Source: Epiperipatus broadwayi
Taxonomy: Eukaryota; Onychophora; Udeonychophora; Euonychophora; Peripatidae
Assembly: GCA_028023455.1 (NCBI GenBank)
Contig: JAQFVV010006428.1
Location: 975,501-1,039,500 of the forward strand
Length of the DNA: 64,000 nucleotides
Reading direction: 5' to 3'
In this document: piece after piece, positions 23,501 to 35,836 of the stretch
How positions within the stretch are numbered: position 1 is the first letter of the stretch
Layout of the letters: every line of letters starts with the position of its first letter
Translations under genes and position numbers: made by a program
Notes under the pieces: model-generated
What the model was told of the DNA's origin: nothing
The model's database searches: none
What the model saw: the letters and a program-made list of their open reading frames with translations, nothing else

Positions 23501-26212
23501 AACAGTCAGAATCGTCTATCTCGCTAACACACTGCAGAATTCAAACCCAGACACGAAACTGAACATTCTAGGAGGGGTTACCTTCTAGATGTACTAAGTT
23601 CGAATCTAAAGTCCAAATTTCACAGCGCCATCTACGTGATAACGCATCTGATGCCACTACTAGTATAACCTTTGACCGGTGCCTGGTGGTCAGGGAGAAA
23701 CAAAAGACTCTATACTAAAAGAAGCTTGGGTGGCTAATTAACATCTATGGATTTACAAAAGAAATGCAGAAAATATATATATATATACCGAGACAGTGAT
23801 AGGAATCAATAAAATAAGATATCAAATTTAGTTTTAAATAATTTCACAAAATTTATTTATATAAATTATATATATAACGCCACTGTCTGCTTATATAAGA
23901 CAGGGACGCGTATTAAATAATTGTGGGCATTATATTTCAATAAATGACAAAAGACTTTAAAACAAAGTGATGTATTCTATTCCTCGGGCTAATAGCATTA
24001 CGATAATGTGCTTGACGAGATAGGAACATGTGCGAGGTGCTTTGAGCAATTATACAAGTTTAAGAAAATATTTGAAATTAAGTGTTATAAAATATTTATT
24101 GATTTCGAGAATAGCATGGACAAAAGCTTACTAAGCAACAAAGTGGGAATGTGATCAAGGCATTTATTTGAGAATAATAATAATAGAGTTACATTGGGAG
24201 GTCAGTATTGCTGATAATGAATTTATTAAAGTTGGAGGGTGTGACACGTTTAAGTCACGGATGCTTTGTAAAATAAATATAAAATAAAACAATATTGAAG
24301 ATCCGGAATAATTACGGAGGGCATCTCGCCGCTAACCCGTAGGAAAGTATTTTATGAACAGCCGAAACTTAGCGACTGTGTGACGATTGCGTTTAATTCC
24401 CAGGTGTGTCATTTGGGACACACTCTGCCTGGAAACTTGCAATAAGCGAAAAGAACGGACTTTGCCGTGTAAAGAATCCTTGGAAAAATAAAACAAAGCG
24501 GTCTCAACAACCAATTCATTTACCAGCAATACGAGACTAGTGTATATAAAAACATACTGAATGGGTTTTACTCGGATTAAGAGAAATGCCCAATCAAATT
24601 CCCCAAAATTCATTTAAAAGGGTCCGCACATTCTCGACGTCAATGATGAACTTTATAATTAAAGTAGAACACGGTAATTAAAATAGGAAAATGCATGCTT
24701 GCGGGTTTGAAAAGTAAGTATAGATTTATATACGCAATCATGCATTAGGGGACACATTTAATCATTGACCTCGCACATACTCTCATATTAGATTAAAATC
24801 AATAACATGTAGATTTTAAACTATGTGATTATATTATATATTAAAGAATAGAATCGCCCTCGAACGAGTGATTTGCAAGATAATAAAATTGGAAAATTAT
24901 TTAGAAATTTAAAATATGCCTTCATAGCGGCGTCTTATTTTCAACAAAGGGAATAATTCACTCGGTCAAAGACGATTCTGACACATTATCATAATAAAAT
25001 AACAGAAAGCTTAATCAATAGAAAATATTAACCCAAGGATAGAGAGCAAAATGTTGAGTAAACACGTTAAAGAAATACATAATGAAGTTATGTGAAATAT
25101 AAGAAAAACAATTTTAAATAGCTATAGCATGTTAGTTATCACAAGAGCTCTTGGGTTAATTTAGGGTTACCTCTGGAGAAGCATTTTCAGGTAGATGTTC
25201 GGCAGGTTTTATAATTCAGCAGCAAAATCTGGAAATGTTCATATTTTTGGCAGCGGCAGCAGTTCCAGGGTTCCTTGTGTGATAACTTCCGATGGTCTAC
25301 GGCAGCATATGACCATTTCGGAGAGAAATAGCCTTCTTGCACTCTACTCTGTCATGTCAAGATTTACAAATTACTACTATAATTTTGGTTAGAAACATTA
25401 GACCTCAGAATGATTTCTCTTAGAAACATTAGAAGAATGGAGAACAAAAGAAAAACCTCCTTTTTATAGTAGAATTTAACAATAGAACTGCCCTGGAGCA
25501 TTACAAAAATATATCGGACTTATCAGCTGTAATCATCCGAATGTCTAAAGGAATTCAACATTAATTAATTTCTTTTGTTACTTTCCCTGTCGACATTCGA
25601 ATTACAAACTAGATTTAATTAAAAATTACTTTTATTAATTAAAGAAAACCTTAAGTGGACATCTGCTGTTTTTAGATAAACTTATATAATATTAACTAAT
25701 TAAACTATTGTCCCTCATTTATTTTAAAAGAAATATTTGGAATGACTTTTATTAGATTAAACGAAAATGATTTTACTTTTTAAATTGCAATATTTGAATC
25801 TATTTACTAAACGAATATTTACTAAATGAATTTTATTTTAAATCAAAATATATTACGACGGTAATATATTTGTAAATAGATTCAAACAAAATAACTTTAA
25901 CAATTTATAATTTTGATATGTTTTAAAATGCATATCATAGTGTGTGTGCAATTACGACTTATATAACCTACTTTTTAATAAATCAAAATTATGTGAACAT
26001 ATACATAATCTATAATTTTTTATTTTATTTGGGAATGACTTATATATATAATACGAGCATTGTACTCGTGGTTTAAAATTAGGCAGGATTTTCGGTATAT
26101 AAGCATATTGCAGACACACTATGATAGATTGGGGTTCAAACTAAGTTATGAGGGTAGGAAATAGGTAAGAAAAGGTGAAACGAAGATCTGCAAAGCAGAC
26201 CTTACTCTTTCA
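23501..26212. other. Unassigned 2.7-kb block between direct repeats
   Basis: Slightly GC-richer than its surroundings and not recognised. It contains a 13-bp inverted pair GTCAGAATCGTCT (23505-23517, 24970-24982). A promoter-like CTTATATAAG lies near 23892, inside a small CTGTCT/AGACAG hairpin, with AATAAA ~45 bp downstream. A second TATATAAG occurs near 26096. Open frames at 24332-24613 (minus) and 25195-25392 (plus) encode no known domain. It may be a non-autonomous element or part of a duplicated segment. Confidence 0.4.
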
Positions 26213-26425
26213 ATTATACTCATTGTGAATTACTCATAATGTTAGCAAATGCAACTTATTAATATGCCAGCTTAAAGAACAAGAAAATGAATTGTATTCT
26301 TTATTATTTGCTAATTAGAGAGAGTTATTTATTTAAGGTTACTTCCATTTATATTTCATTTATATGTAGTTCTGGTTGTTTTTTATACTTACAGTTAGAA
26401 ACCTCTATTTGAACACTAATTTAGT
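26213..26425. repeat. 213-bp direct repeat, right copy
   Basis: See the copy at 23288-23500. Flanking sequences differ outside the 213 bp on both sides. Confidence 0.92.
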
Positions 26426-26864
26426 TAAAAGTGAGATTCAATCACTATTCAGTATATATATAGCTGATTATAAGTTCAAAATTACTAATATATTGTTTAC
26501 ATCTTAATATATTATATTGATTCTAAATGTAGAATAACATTAGCCATTAAAAACCTCTTAACACAGCAAGCTTAAAGAATTTCTAGGCCATAAATTGGCT
26601 CAGGTTTTAAAGTGTATGTTTAAAAAATAATATATTTAAAAAAGGTAATAGAGTTGATTTTGTCATGTGATTTATGCATATATTAATATATATATATATA
26701 TGAATATTTAACTGAAATTTAATCGTTAGATATAATCTAAAGATAATGCCCAGTTTTAAAACTGATTAGTAATAATCATTAATATGGATATCTGAAGTCG
26801 TTAAGGTCACTGTTGTGAGTACAAAACATTTGGCAAATATAAATCAAAATATAATCATTTAGTA

Positions 26865-27501
26865 AACAAGCAAAACTCTCCATACAGTAGTGCCAACCAG
26901 AGTAATCAATGGATTCCAGAAGGCTTGTGCATAATATCCCCATCTAGTGCCTACTCATCTTATATCCCCAGACTAGTTTCTGGCCTGTGGCCTTCATCAG
27001 TGAGGAGCCTTGGATCCGAGACCACTGCACCTAGATCTTAGGATCTAATGCAACCCTTCAGCAGCCACCTTTTATCTCTACTTAACAAAACTATGAGAAT
27101 GAAATTGAAAACGCAATAATATTTTCAATCTAAGCTCAATAGCTTATATAGTCATATGAGTTTGAACTCAGTTCAGCATTCATACATTTTGGTGTCTTTG
27201 GCTCTTTAATAACCATAGCCATCACTATCCTATTAGGCGGGATTGGTGTTAAACCACTAAACATCACATGATCACCATCTCTTATGCTAGCACATAACTT
27301 GTTATTAATCAGGTAAAACACTCCATACAGTCTGGGGATATTGGATGAGTAGGCACTAGATGGGGATTTTATGCACAAGCCTTCTGGCATCTATTGATTA
27401 CTCTGGTTGGCACAGGGTGGCACTATTGTATGGAGAGTTTTGCCTGTTTAATAACAGTTATGTGCTAGCATAAGAGGTGGTGATCATGTGATGTTTAGTG
27501 G
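26865..27501. mobile_element. PLE-tail/retrozyme-like family, copy B (inverted dimer)
   Basis: A nearly full minus-oriented unit (about 26865-27325) is joined to a partial plus-oriented unit (about 27328-27501). It is flanked by a perfect 13-bp duplication, TAATCATTTAGTA (26852-26864, 27502-27514). The minus unit keeps the hammerhead-like core (26977-27000) and the same three stems as copy A. No protein is encoded; the 84-codon frame at 27136-27390 is a shadow of the repeat. Confidence 0.85.
26977..27000 (-). ncRNA. Hammerhead-like core motif, copy B
   Basis: On the minus strand CTGATGA (27000-26994), a hairpin stem of GGCC type, then GAAA (26980-26977). Flanking TCCTCA/TGGGGA and CTAGT/ACTAG pairings are retained as in copy A. 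Confidence 0.45.
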
Positions 27502-27546
27502 TAATCATTTAGTATTGATAAATAATGACAAATAATGTATATTAAA

Positions 27547-27592
27547 CAGGAAAAACTCTCCATATAGTAGTCACATGTGATGTTTAGTGGTT
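27547..27592. mobile_element. Fragment of the PLE-tail family
   Basis: GGAAAAACTCTCCATATAGT followed by CACATGTGATGTTTAGTGG, i.e. family terminus and tail with the interior deleted. It lies 45 bp beyond copy B. Confidence 0.65.
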
Positions 27593-27834
27593 TAAATAAT
27601 GTATATGTGAGAGATTAAGACCTCAGTTAACTTATGAAAACTAGATCAACAAAAATGCATAATGTGGGATAATTTGTATTTTTCTGTTATCTTTATTTAT
27701 ATGCTTTAAGAATATCTTGTGGAATAGGTGTTTAAAGCAATGTATATATTATATAAATACAATCATATTGCACATGTACTTGGAAATATACAAAGATGAA
27801 TACACCTTCATAAAATATACAAGTGAAAGTGTAC

Positions 27835-28270
27835 ACAAATAGCTACTAACATCTTCAAAGTAGTCTCCTTGTGCATCTATACACTGAGTAAAACAATAAT
27901 TTCCATTTCTGGAAGCATGCCTTTAATTAATTTTCAGGAATACTGTTGTGCAGCTGTGTCACATTCTTTGCTTAATGGGTATAGTAAAAAATTTTCATCT
28001 TTCTAGTGTAGTTTTTAATTTATAAATAACTAAAAATCGCATGGAACTAAGTCAGGTAAATAGGTAGGATGGTCTGGTTGTGTAATTGATTTTTTGGCCA
28101 AAAAGTATCTCATAATGATTGCACTATGACCCATTTTTTGCATCGAAGTTGTACAGACATTTATTATCTTCTCAACAGTTGATTAAAAACTAGCTCTATT
28201 AGTTTGAAATGTACAAAGGTGTTAGCTTAAATGTGTTCAAACACTAATGTTCAATACTGATGTGATTTTG
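27835..28270 (-). pseudogene. Mariner-like transposase relic, C-terminal part
   Basis: On the minus strand, short frames that must be joined across shifts spell the end of a DDE transposase. HSAIIMRYFLAKKSI is followed by a P-x-Y-x-P-D-L-x-P-C-D-F motif (the third-carboxylate region of mariner/Tc1-type enzymes). Then come an FLLYPL-type segment and QCIDAQGDYFED, the C-terminal signature common in mariner-like transposases. Frameshifts and stops are numerous, the N-terminal half is missing, and no terminal inverted repeats were found. It is antisense to the host gene. Confidence 0.72.
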
Positions 28271-28656
28271 ATATAATTAGGTCAAGGGCGACACTACACG
28301 GCCATTCCGAAAATTAAATTGTCATCCTTCAAAAATATTAACTTAACATTTGTATTTAACATATATTAATTTATTAATATATACTATAAATCATGTTTTC
28401 AGAAGCAACCGTGTTAAAGTAAATATATTAAGGTTTTTTTTCTCCCAGCTGAAGGCAAGTATTATCTTTTCTAAACATCCAGCATATTTAACTTTATTTT
28501 TATTTCATTGAATTATGATTGCTTCTGAAAACATGATTTTTAAAACATCATTTGCCAGTGAAAACATTTATTTCAATATATATATCTTAACTTAGCATTT
28601 ATATTTAAATTTATTATTTACTAATAGAAATGGTACTATTTTTTAATATATTTTAG

Positions 28657-28823
28657 ATGAATTGTTTAATGAAACAAATTTTCAGTTTTATGAAATGATG
28701 TCAAAAAAATTTGAAGAAAATAGTACAATAATTATTGAAGATAAATCGTTTAAAGACAAGGGTGAAAATTTTGATATGGGTACTTATTTTTTTAAACGGC
28801 TTTGCCAAAAAAAAGATCAAATG
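28657..28823 (+). CDS. P4HA-like exon: linker before the catalytic domain
   Basis: The acceptor ATTTTAG is followed by AT, which completes a GAT (Asp) codon with the single G left at 17508. The exon ends on a full codon at ATG|GTAAGT. The 55-codon peptide is acidic/Asn-rich and then reads YFFKRLCQKKDQM, corresponding to the YEMLCRGE region of vertebrate P4HA just before the conserved C-x-Y segment. The linker in this family is poorly conserved and mostly supported here by phase and the terminal Cys-containing motif. Confidence 0.87.
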
Positions 28824-29097
28824 GTAAGTGATGAAAAATGGTAGAAAAATAAATGTATGCTTGACATAATGAATATAAATCTGTATTTTATTTAATCATC
28901 CACCTAACTATGAATATACATGTCCTAACAAGTACATTTAATGAATATGATTTTTATAAAAAATTTTCATTCAAAAAAATATTTTTTTAATGACAAAATT
29001 TGCAAATTTTTGATTATCTTTTTTGATATAAATATTTGTAACCTGAGGCTGTAGCAGGATTAATTCAAACATTGTGTGTGTATATTTATAATTATAG

Positions 29098-29310
29098 GAA
29101 ATTTGAACCCAGACTTTCAAGCTCATACAACCACATATATGTATGGGAGATGATATGGATCAACTAATGAGTGCTGGTTCAGCATGAAATATGTATGTTG
29201 AAGATCATTTTACTTTTTCATATGTGAGGGGTCATGTGTATCAATTGTATGAGCTAGATTGAATAGTTGAAGGAGGCTTGAAAGTCTGGGTTCAAATCCC
29301 CTGTAATTAC
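29098..29310 (+). mobile_element. tRNA-like repeat (SINE family 2) inside a ~28-bp inverted repeat
   Basis: The right part (about 29226-29310) holds GGTTCAAATCC, a perfect match to the RNA polymerase III B-box consensus, after ATCAATTGTATGAG. A second copy lies at 35748-35836. The ends TTTGAACCCAGACTTTCAAGC (29102) and GCTTGAAAGTCTGGGTTCAAA (29277) are inverted repeats, so a partial inverted copy of the tRNA-like part lies on the left. Confidence 0.6.
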
Positions 29311-29759
29311 ATCTAAACTCTAGGGATATAAACTACACCTGCATTTAAATTTTTTTACATATTGTATCCTGCCAATAGGACGATGACCCCTAGACAATAT
29401 GCCAAGTCCCTACATTAGGTTATGCTATGAGTTGATCTAGGTAACATTTAAAAGTCTTACCTTTTTTTAATTATCTTTGCTTGATATTAATAGCTATGAG
29501 ACTTCTCCTATCCTATTAACAAGATTTCAAACCCTTTAACATTAAATAAATACAAAAGTATTTATCCAATGATATGAGAATACCCAGACACTCCTCCTTA
29601 TTCAGTATCTACATACTATCATGACTAACGATAATGATTAAATGAATATAATGAAACATCTATAATTATTGACTTTCCATTAACTAAGAAAGAAATTATA
29701 CTATCATGTTATTATATACTGAAGGTTATTCTTTTTACTTCTATAGGATTATAATTAGC

Positions 29760-29827
<68 letters not shown>

Positions 29828-29895
29828 AAAAAAAAAATATAAAAATAATAAAAAAAAAAAAAAAAAAAAAAAAATAAAAAAAAAAAAAAAAAAAA
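29760..29895. repeat. (AAT)n followed by a ~95-bp A tract
   Basis: About 12 AAT units lead into near-continuous A runs broken by single T bases. Such a tract is prone to assembly error. Confidence 0.95.
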
Positions 29896-32800
29896 TATTT
29901 AATAATCATAATTTATACTAAGGAGATCTCAGGATAATCATTGATTTTTATATAATTATTTAATCCACCTATAAAATATCAAGAAAGATTCTACTGAACA
30001 CTATAGGTAGTATATTAATTAAGAAAAGACTTATAACCTGAATTTATAATCAAAATTGTACTTCTATTTTATATTTACTTACTCTTAAATTAATATTGTT
30101 ATCCACATTGTGATTAGATTTGATACTTTTAATAATAAATAACTCATAATGTAATTCCTTATAAATAAGCATACTTTAATAATTTGCAATATTATCAAGG
30201 ATTTATGTGATCAAGGCAGCTTACAGTAAGTTAAAATCTCTTTTAAGAAAGATATGCTTAGTTGACAGTTATGTTGTTCTGAACTGGATTAATTTCTTAT
30301 TTCAATCTCAAACATTACACTTTGGGTTCATATGATGTAGGAACAATGACTCTCACAAAAAAATGCAACTTTTAATACTAAAGTCAACTTTCAAAACAAC
30401 AACTTTAATCATATTACTTACAAAATATTATGATAAACATTTAAACTAACAAGTAATATAAAATAACAATAGTAATACATTTATATACAAATATAATATA
30501 ATAACACTATAACAATTGAAAAACTTCCATTCCCCTTTTATCTTTTTGATATTTACAAAAAAAAAAAAAAACTAAATAAAAAAAAAATATTACCTTTTCA
30601 TGTAGTATGGTGCTGTTGTGATATATAACTTCATATATTTTCTTTTATATAGGACAAATCAGGAGGTCTCCATTATCTAATCAGTTTTTCAATTCCTTTG
30701 CAATTATCAACCCATTATAAGTTAGGCTTTACTTATAAAAACAAAATGGAAAACATTAATTATTATATTCTTGCTTCAATACAATAATCTTATTTTAATG
30801 TGGTGAAATGTCACATTTTCTGTCTTTTTAAATATCATGATATTCATCTTTTGATCTTTATTTATTTATTTTTTTCTAAGAAAATATTACTATAATAATT
30901 ATAAAATCATCACTTGGTTTTTCGATATCAAACTCCAACTTTCTATGTTTTTATTCTCTACCTATATACTAAAATACAACCAATAAAAATTTTACGCTAT
31001 GTACAATTAACTCTGAACCCTTATATCTTCCTGCAATAATTTTCAGCTACAATTTATGAAATTCAGCTAAATGTTAATGGACCACCTTTTGGTGTATCTT
31101 AAATACAATACTGTCCTTTGCTTTGGCTAGCAACTTGAATTATTAACTGCATATTTATAACTTATATTTGTCTACTATCTTCCTTATAACTATTTGCTTA
31201 TACAGATTACAAAATAAAATTACTTATAATTCTATATCACTATATTAAATTGTTCATCATAACATAAGATCAAATTTAAAATGTCATCATTTATCTTTGT
31301 AATATTGCACCTTTAAACACAAATCCTTCCCCTTGTTATATGATCCATATTCTTAATTACTTTTATGATATATTTCATTAAATCATTAATCATCTATTGA
31401 TTTTAATTATATAACAATATTTGATAAAACATAACTTTTAAAATAAACATATTACTTAACTTTTTTTAAATCAATTATTAATTCTACTATCTATCAATCT
31501 ATCCCGCCTTCCCATTGTAATAACATCTATATTTACAGTATGAAATGAATACATATACCAATATGATGTTTCAAGTTTTTCTTTCCCTTCTTTTCTTTAA
31601 ATATAAGTTCCTAAACAAACAAACCAAAAAAAAAAAAAACAACTTTTTAACTTTTACTGGCATTATAATTGTTCCACAGGATTCAAACTGGTTGCACATC
31701 TATATATTCTTATCACTGTCATTTCAAGTACTGCCCTGGTTGCATATCCACATTACAATTATCTTTGCTCCATTTATTCTCATCCTAAGATAATTACAAT
31801 TATAAAATTCACAATCCACTGGAATCTTAACAATGTAACAGTTTTTTTTTTTTTTTTAGTAATTAAAAATTATCTGCAACTTGTCTTACGTTTGATTTCA
31901 ATACTCCTTGCACTAGTAATAAATGATTTAGCGTTCAAAATGTTCCTTGCTTCTTTTTGGTTACTACTATTATTAAGAAGAAATCATTTCACATTTTCTT
32001 TTAACGTTAGTGTAAAATTATTCCACAGCAGTTTTATATTTCCTAATATACTAAGGTTTATTTCATCTGTTATTCACAATTTATTTTAAACGCATCTTTA
32101 TTCCTTATTAAATATTACATATTTTTGAGAATGGTTTTACTTTATTATACTTATCTTATATATTTTTTCTTCTTTGTTTTATTACGGATGATAAATAATA
32201 CTTTCTTCCAGCTAGTAGACCGCTGTTATTCGCACTCATATAAATGTAATTATCATTTAACCTATATATAACACGCATCATAAGTGTTTAAACTTTACAT
32301 AAAAATAACATTAAGATTAGTACTGCTCAGTTTTAATCATTTCTTCACTTAACATTTGATTAAAACATCCTTTAAGATTTATCTTTGAATCTGATTTTTT
32401 TTTTATAACATTTAATCTTAATCTAGCATAGATAAATGAATGTTTCTCTTTCATGAAACAATGCAGTGGTTCCTTTTTCTTGACTATCATAGGTAAAATT
32501 TAAAATAACAACTGGCATTTCTTGGCTGGAATTAATGGTCAGAACTTGAAACTAAGTCGCAATAAAAATTGATTTCCTCACTCCATAGTATTAAGAATTG
32601 CTTTTAAAATCTATTATATTTAAATTGCTTACACATACGATTTTGGACTTGTTAAAATTTTAAATACTTTTTTTAAAGTTTTATAATATTTTATTTAGAC
32701 AAATATTAAAACAGCTTTCCGTTTGTTTGTTTTTAACTTCCTTGAATCTCCTCTCAGATCGTCTGCTGTTGTCTTTTTTTTTTTAATAAAAAAAAAACCC

Positions 32801-33749
32801 GCGATAATTGATGTCTGCAAACGATTTCCTAAAATCTGATTGGTTTACCTCCCAAAACAAATTGTACTATTCTTAACTTAAAGATTTTTGTTTCTATTTG
32901 AAAATACTTGAAATCAATAATAAAAAAAATATATTTTATGAACGAAATTAATGTAAATCATTACTTTAAGGCCAAGTTCCAGTTCTGATCATATTTTTAT
33001 AAATGACATTATTACTTGAATTTAACTGTAAAATTTAAAATTAAATATCTTTGCTTACAAAATATTATAATTGCTATAATTTCAAACTAAATTCTCATTT
33101 CGAAGTAAATAATTGTTCCTTCTTCATTCATTACAATTTTAGATTATTATTTTTTAGCTCTTAAAGGAACAATGTACTAAAATAAATTAAAGTCAAATGA
33201 TCAGTAACGAATGTTTATAGATTGATCTCTATTGTATTAAGATTATGGAGTAGATTGTATTTATGAATGATTATAAATAACAACAATTATTTAAATCTCT
33301 ACAGAATTCTATCTTTAAGCCCTATATTTTAAGTCATTCATTACTGTAATATTCAAGTTTATAGCATTACTACTATCTAAATTACAAATTTAAAATTTGT
33401 GAAGTATCAATTCTATTTTAGATGCTATTTTTATCCTGAATAACCGATCAAAAGGTTACAATATATATAATATTTTAAATGCCCCTATATGCTTACAGCA
33501 CACTCCTGATCCTTTAAATAAAGAAAAGGTTGTATTTTGCAGCCTATATATATATATTAAATCATCTCACATGATTAAAAAATCTAGTACCATAACTTTG
33601 TGAAATAATATATAAACATATTAGAGTCCATATTTCAAAATAGTCTGCCTCAGAATAATACCACTTTAAAAATGTATACTAGAAATTAATTTTTAAAAAA
33701 ATTTTGTTTGAATTAATTCATATTTCAGTATTTAAGATCTAATAGCATA
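29896..33749. other. P4HA intron, 3.9 kb with nothing assigned
   Basis: Long AT-rich sequence with many poly-A/poly-T runs (30550, 31630, 31840, 32780). Open frames at 31545-31793 and 31892-32089 are hydrophobic and match no domain I know. Part may be decayed 3' sequence of the adjacent Ty3/gypsy relic, but no integrase motif could be read. Confidence 0.5.
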
Positions 33750-35750
33750 CAGTTTCAAAGTGGCATCACTATTCTCCATGATTGTTCATGGCCTTCCCTG
33801 ACTGTGTAGTGCAATATGTTTCAAATCATTTTCTAACTCTATATAATATTATTACTATTCATTCTCTTAATTGCTACAGATTCTATCTTCATATTCAAAA
33901 ATTGAATAATAACATTCAATTTCAAATCCTGCAATTGCAATACTGATAAATTTTTAAAATCATCTTCAACCAAGTCATCAACTCTTAGAGAAATGACCAT
34001 GATGAAAAAATTATCTACATTTATATGAAGAGTCTATTTTGACATGACTGCAACTTAGAATATCTGCTACAATAGTATCTTCTCCTTTACAGTAGTATAA
34101 CATATAATTAAATTGCTGAAGAATTAAACTCCATCTAACTGGCCTTTCACTATTCAGATAACTCCATTGATGATTCTAAAGTCATATGATCTGTAATAAG
34201 TATTATTGCAGGCCTCAGTAAATATTGGCAGAGCATCTAAAAAGTCCACATCATATCCAAACTTTTTTTGTCTGTGATGGCATAGTGCAATTTCACATTC
34301 TTTAATAATCTACTCAATAAATACAGGATACAGGTTTTCTTTTCATGATCCAATTGGAATAAAACTATTCTAAAAACATACCCATTACCCTCTGTTTTCA
34401 CATAGAATATTTCTTGGAAATTAGAGTAATATAAATTTAAATTTATTATTTCAAATTCTATAAAATAATTTTACATCCATTTCCATTTCTCATCTTTTGT
34501 TAACAATTTTGATAAATAAATGATGTCATAAGCAAAATTCTCATAAAATCTATGACAAAAATTGCAGGCACCAAGGAAAGAATGTAGTTGCTTTTTATTT
34601 TCCAGAATAGGACAATTCTGAATAGATTTAATGTTATTAGGATGCGGTTTTATCCCATCAGATTTTGCAATATGCCTCAGAAAATCTATCTCCTTAACAG
34701 TTATTCAACTCTTTTTCAAATTATTTTAATACATTTTTCTTCACAAGCTTTCAGAAGTATATTTAGATGATAAAAACATCCACATATACAGTAATAATGC
34801 TTTTGACTTCATTGAATAATACAGTATCCTAACATTTGAGGAGACCAGCTCCACAGTTAACAAGTCCAAAAGGTATTTTCTAAAAAACATATGAGTAATA
34901 TTTATCTTTAAATGCAGTATACTTCTGATTATCATCATGCAAAGTATACCTGACAATAACTAACTGTTAAGTCAACTGTAAAAAAGATATTTTTATCTTT
35001 AAATTGGAATTAATAATTCTTCCCAGTATGACAGATATTACACTCTGGGATCTTTAATTGATTCAAAAACCTTGCATCTTACTAAATGTGCATAAATCTA
35101 TCTTTTTTATGGATGACCATCAATGGACTATTATATGCTGAGAGGCACTTTTTAATAATCTTCCACTCAACCATTTGGTCAATTTGTTTTTGTAATTCAG
35201 ATTTGTACTAGTGAAGAATAGAATAAATTTTATATTGAAATGGACTATAGGCCTTCAAGGATATCCTGTCCACATATTTTTTGATTATACCAGGTTTCAT
35301 AGAAAACACAAACTTATATCTATAAAATAATGGGAAAAACATTTCCTTAAAATTACTATCTAACTCAGTGGATTCACATATTTTTATTTGTAAATCTAAC
35401 TCTATAGAATTATTTTGGATGGGTAATAAATTAATATTTTGAAGGGGTGCTTCCTGAGTAAACTTACACCTTCCCTTTTTTAAAATTAACTCTTGTCTAA
35501 TTTAATCAATAATGCATCCAAATCAATCCATGAAGTGGAAACCTAATATAACCTCATGAATATGTTCAGTCAAAATCAAGAATATGTGTTCTACAAATCA
35601 AATTAATCTTAACACTCAACCATACCCATTGAGCAAACAATTTTGCTTTATGATCATTAGCCATGATAACCTGAAATTGTCTCAATGGTAAAACAGAAAC
35701 TTTGAAGTCTGTTTCAGTAATTTTAACATACAAACTGTTTCACATGTATG
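33750..35750 (-). pseudogene. Ty3/gypsy pol relic (protease, RT, RNase H)
   Basis: On the minus strand from about 35600, segments follow Ty3/gypsy pol order. VILGFHFMDW resembles the end of the aspartic protease. Near 34950-34790, YTAFKDKYYSYVF, IPFGLVNCGAGLL and ITVYVDV match the RT motifs TAF, PFGL and YxDD, with the second Asp lost. Near 34700-34500, IDFLRHIAKSDGIKPHPNNI and LHSFLGACNFCHRFYENFA match the thumb/connection region. ITDH and a YYCKGEDTIVADILS segment (34190-34060) match the RNase H end. Frameshifts and stops are frequent. Integrase and LTRs were not identified. It is antisense to P4HA. Confidence 0.82.
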
Positions 35751-35836
35751 TGATACTGTATATCAATTGTATAAGATGAAGTAGATATCAATAGGTTGCT
35801 TAAATATATGAGTTCAAATCCCTTCTAATTACATTA
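35748..35836 (+). mobile_element. tRNA-like repeat (SINE family 2), second copy
   Basis: Shares GTGATACTGTATATCAATTG-type start, GTTCAAATCCCTTCTAATTAC end and spacing with 29226-29310. The B box is GAGTTCAAATCC. Confidence 0.6.

Noticed and set aside
23288-26425. LTR retrotransposon with 213-bp LTRs
   Set aside because: The repeats lack TG...CA ends, and no PBS, PPT or short target duplication was found next to them.
27136-27390. Open frames in the PLE-tail family (also 4552-4737, 60028-60240)
   Set aside because: They fall in equivalent positions of a non-coding repeat, cross the unit junctions and resemble no protein.
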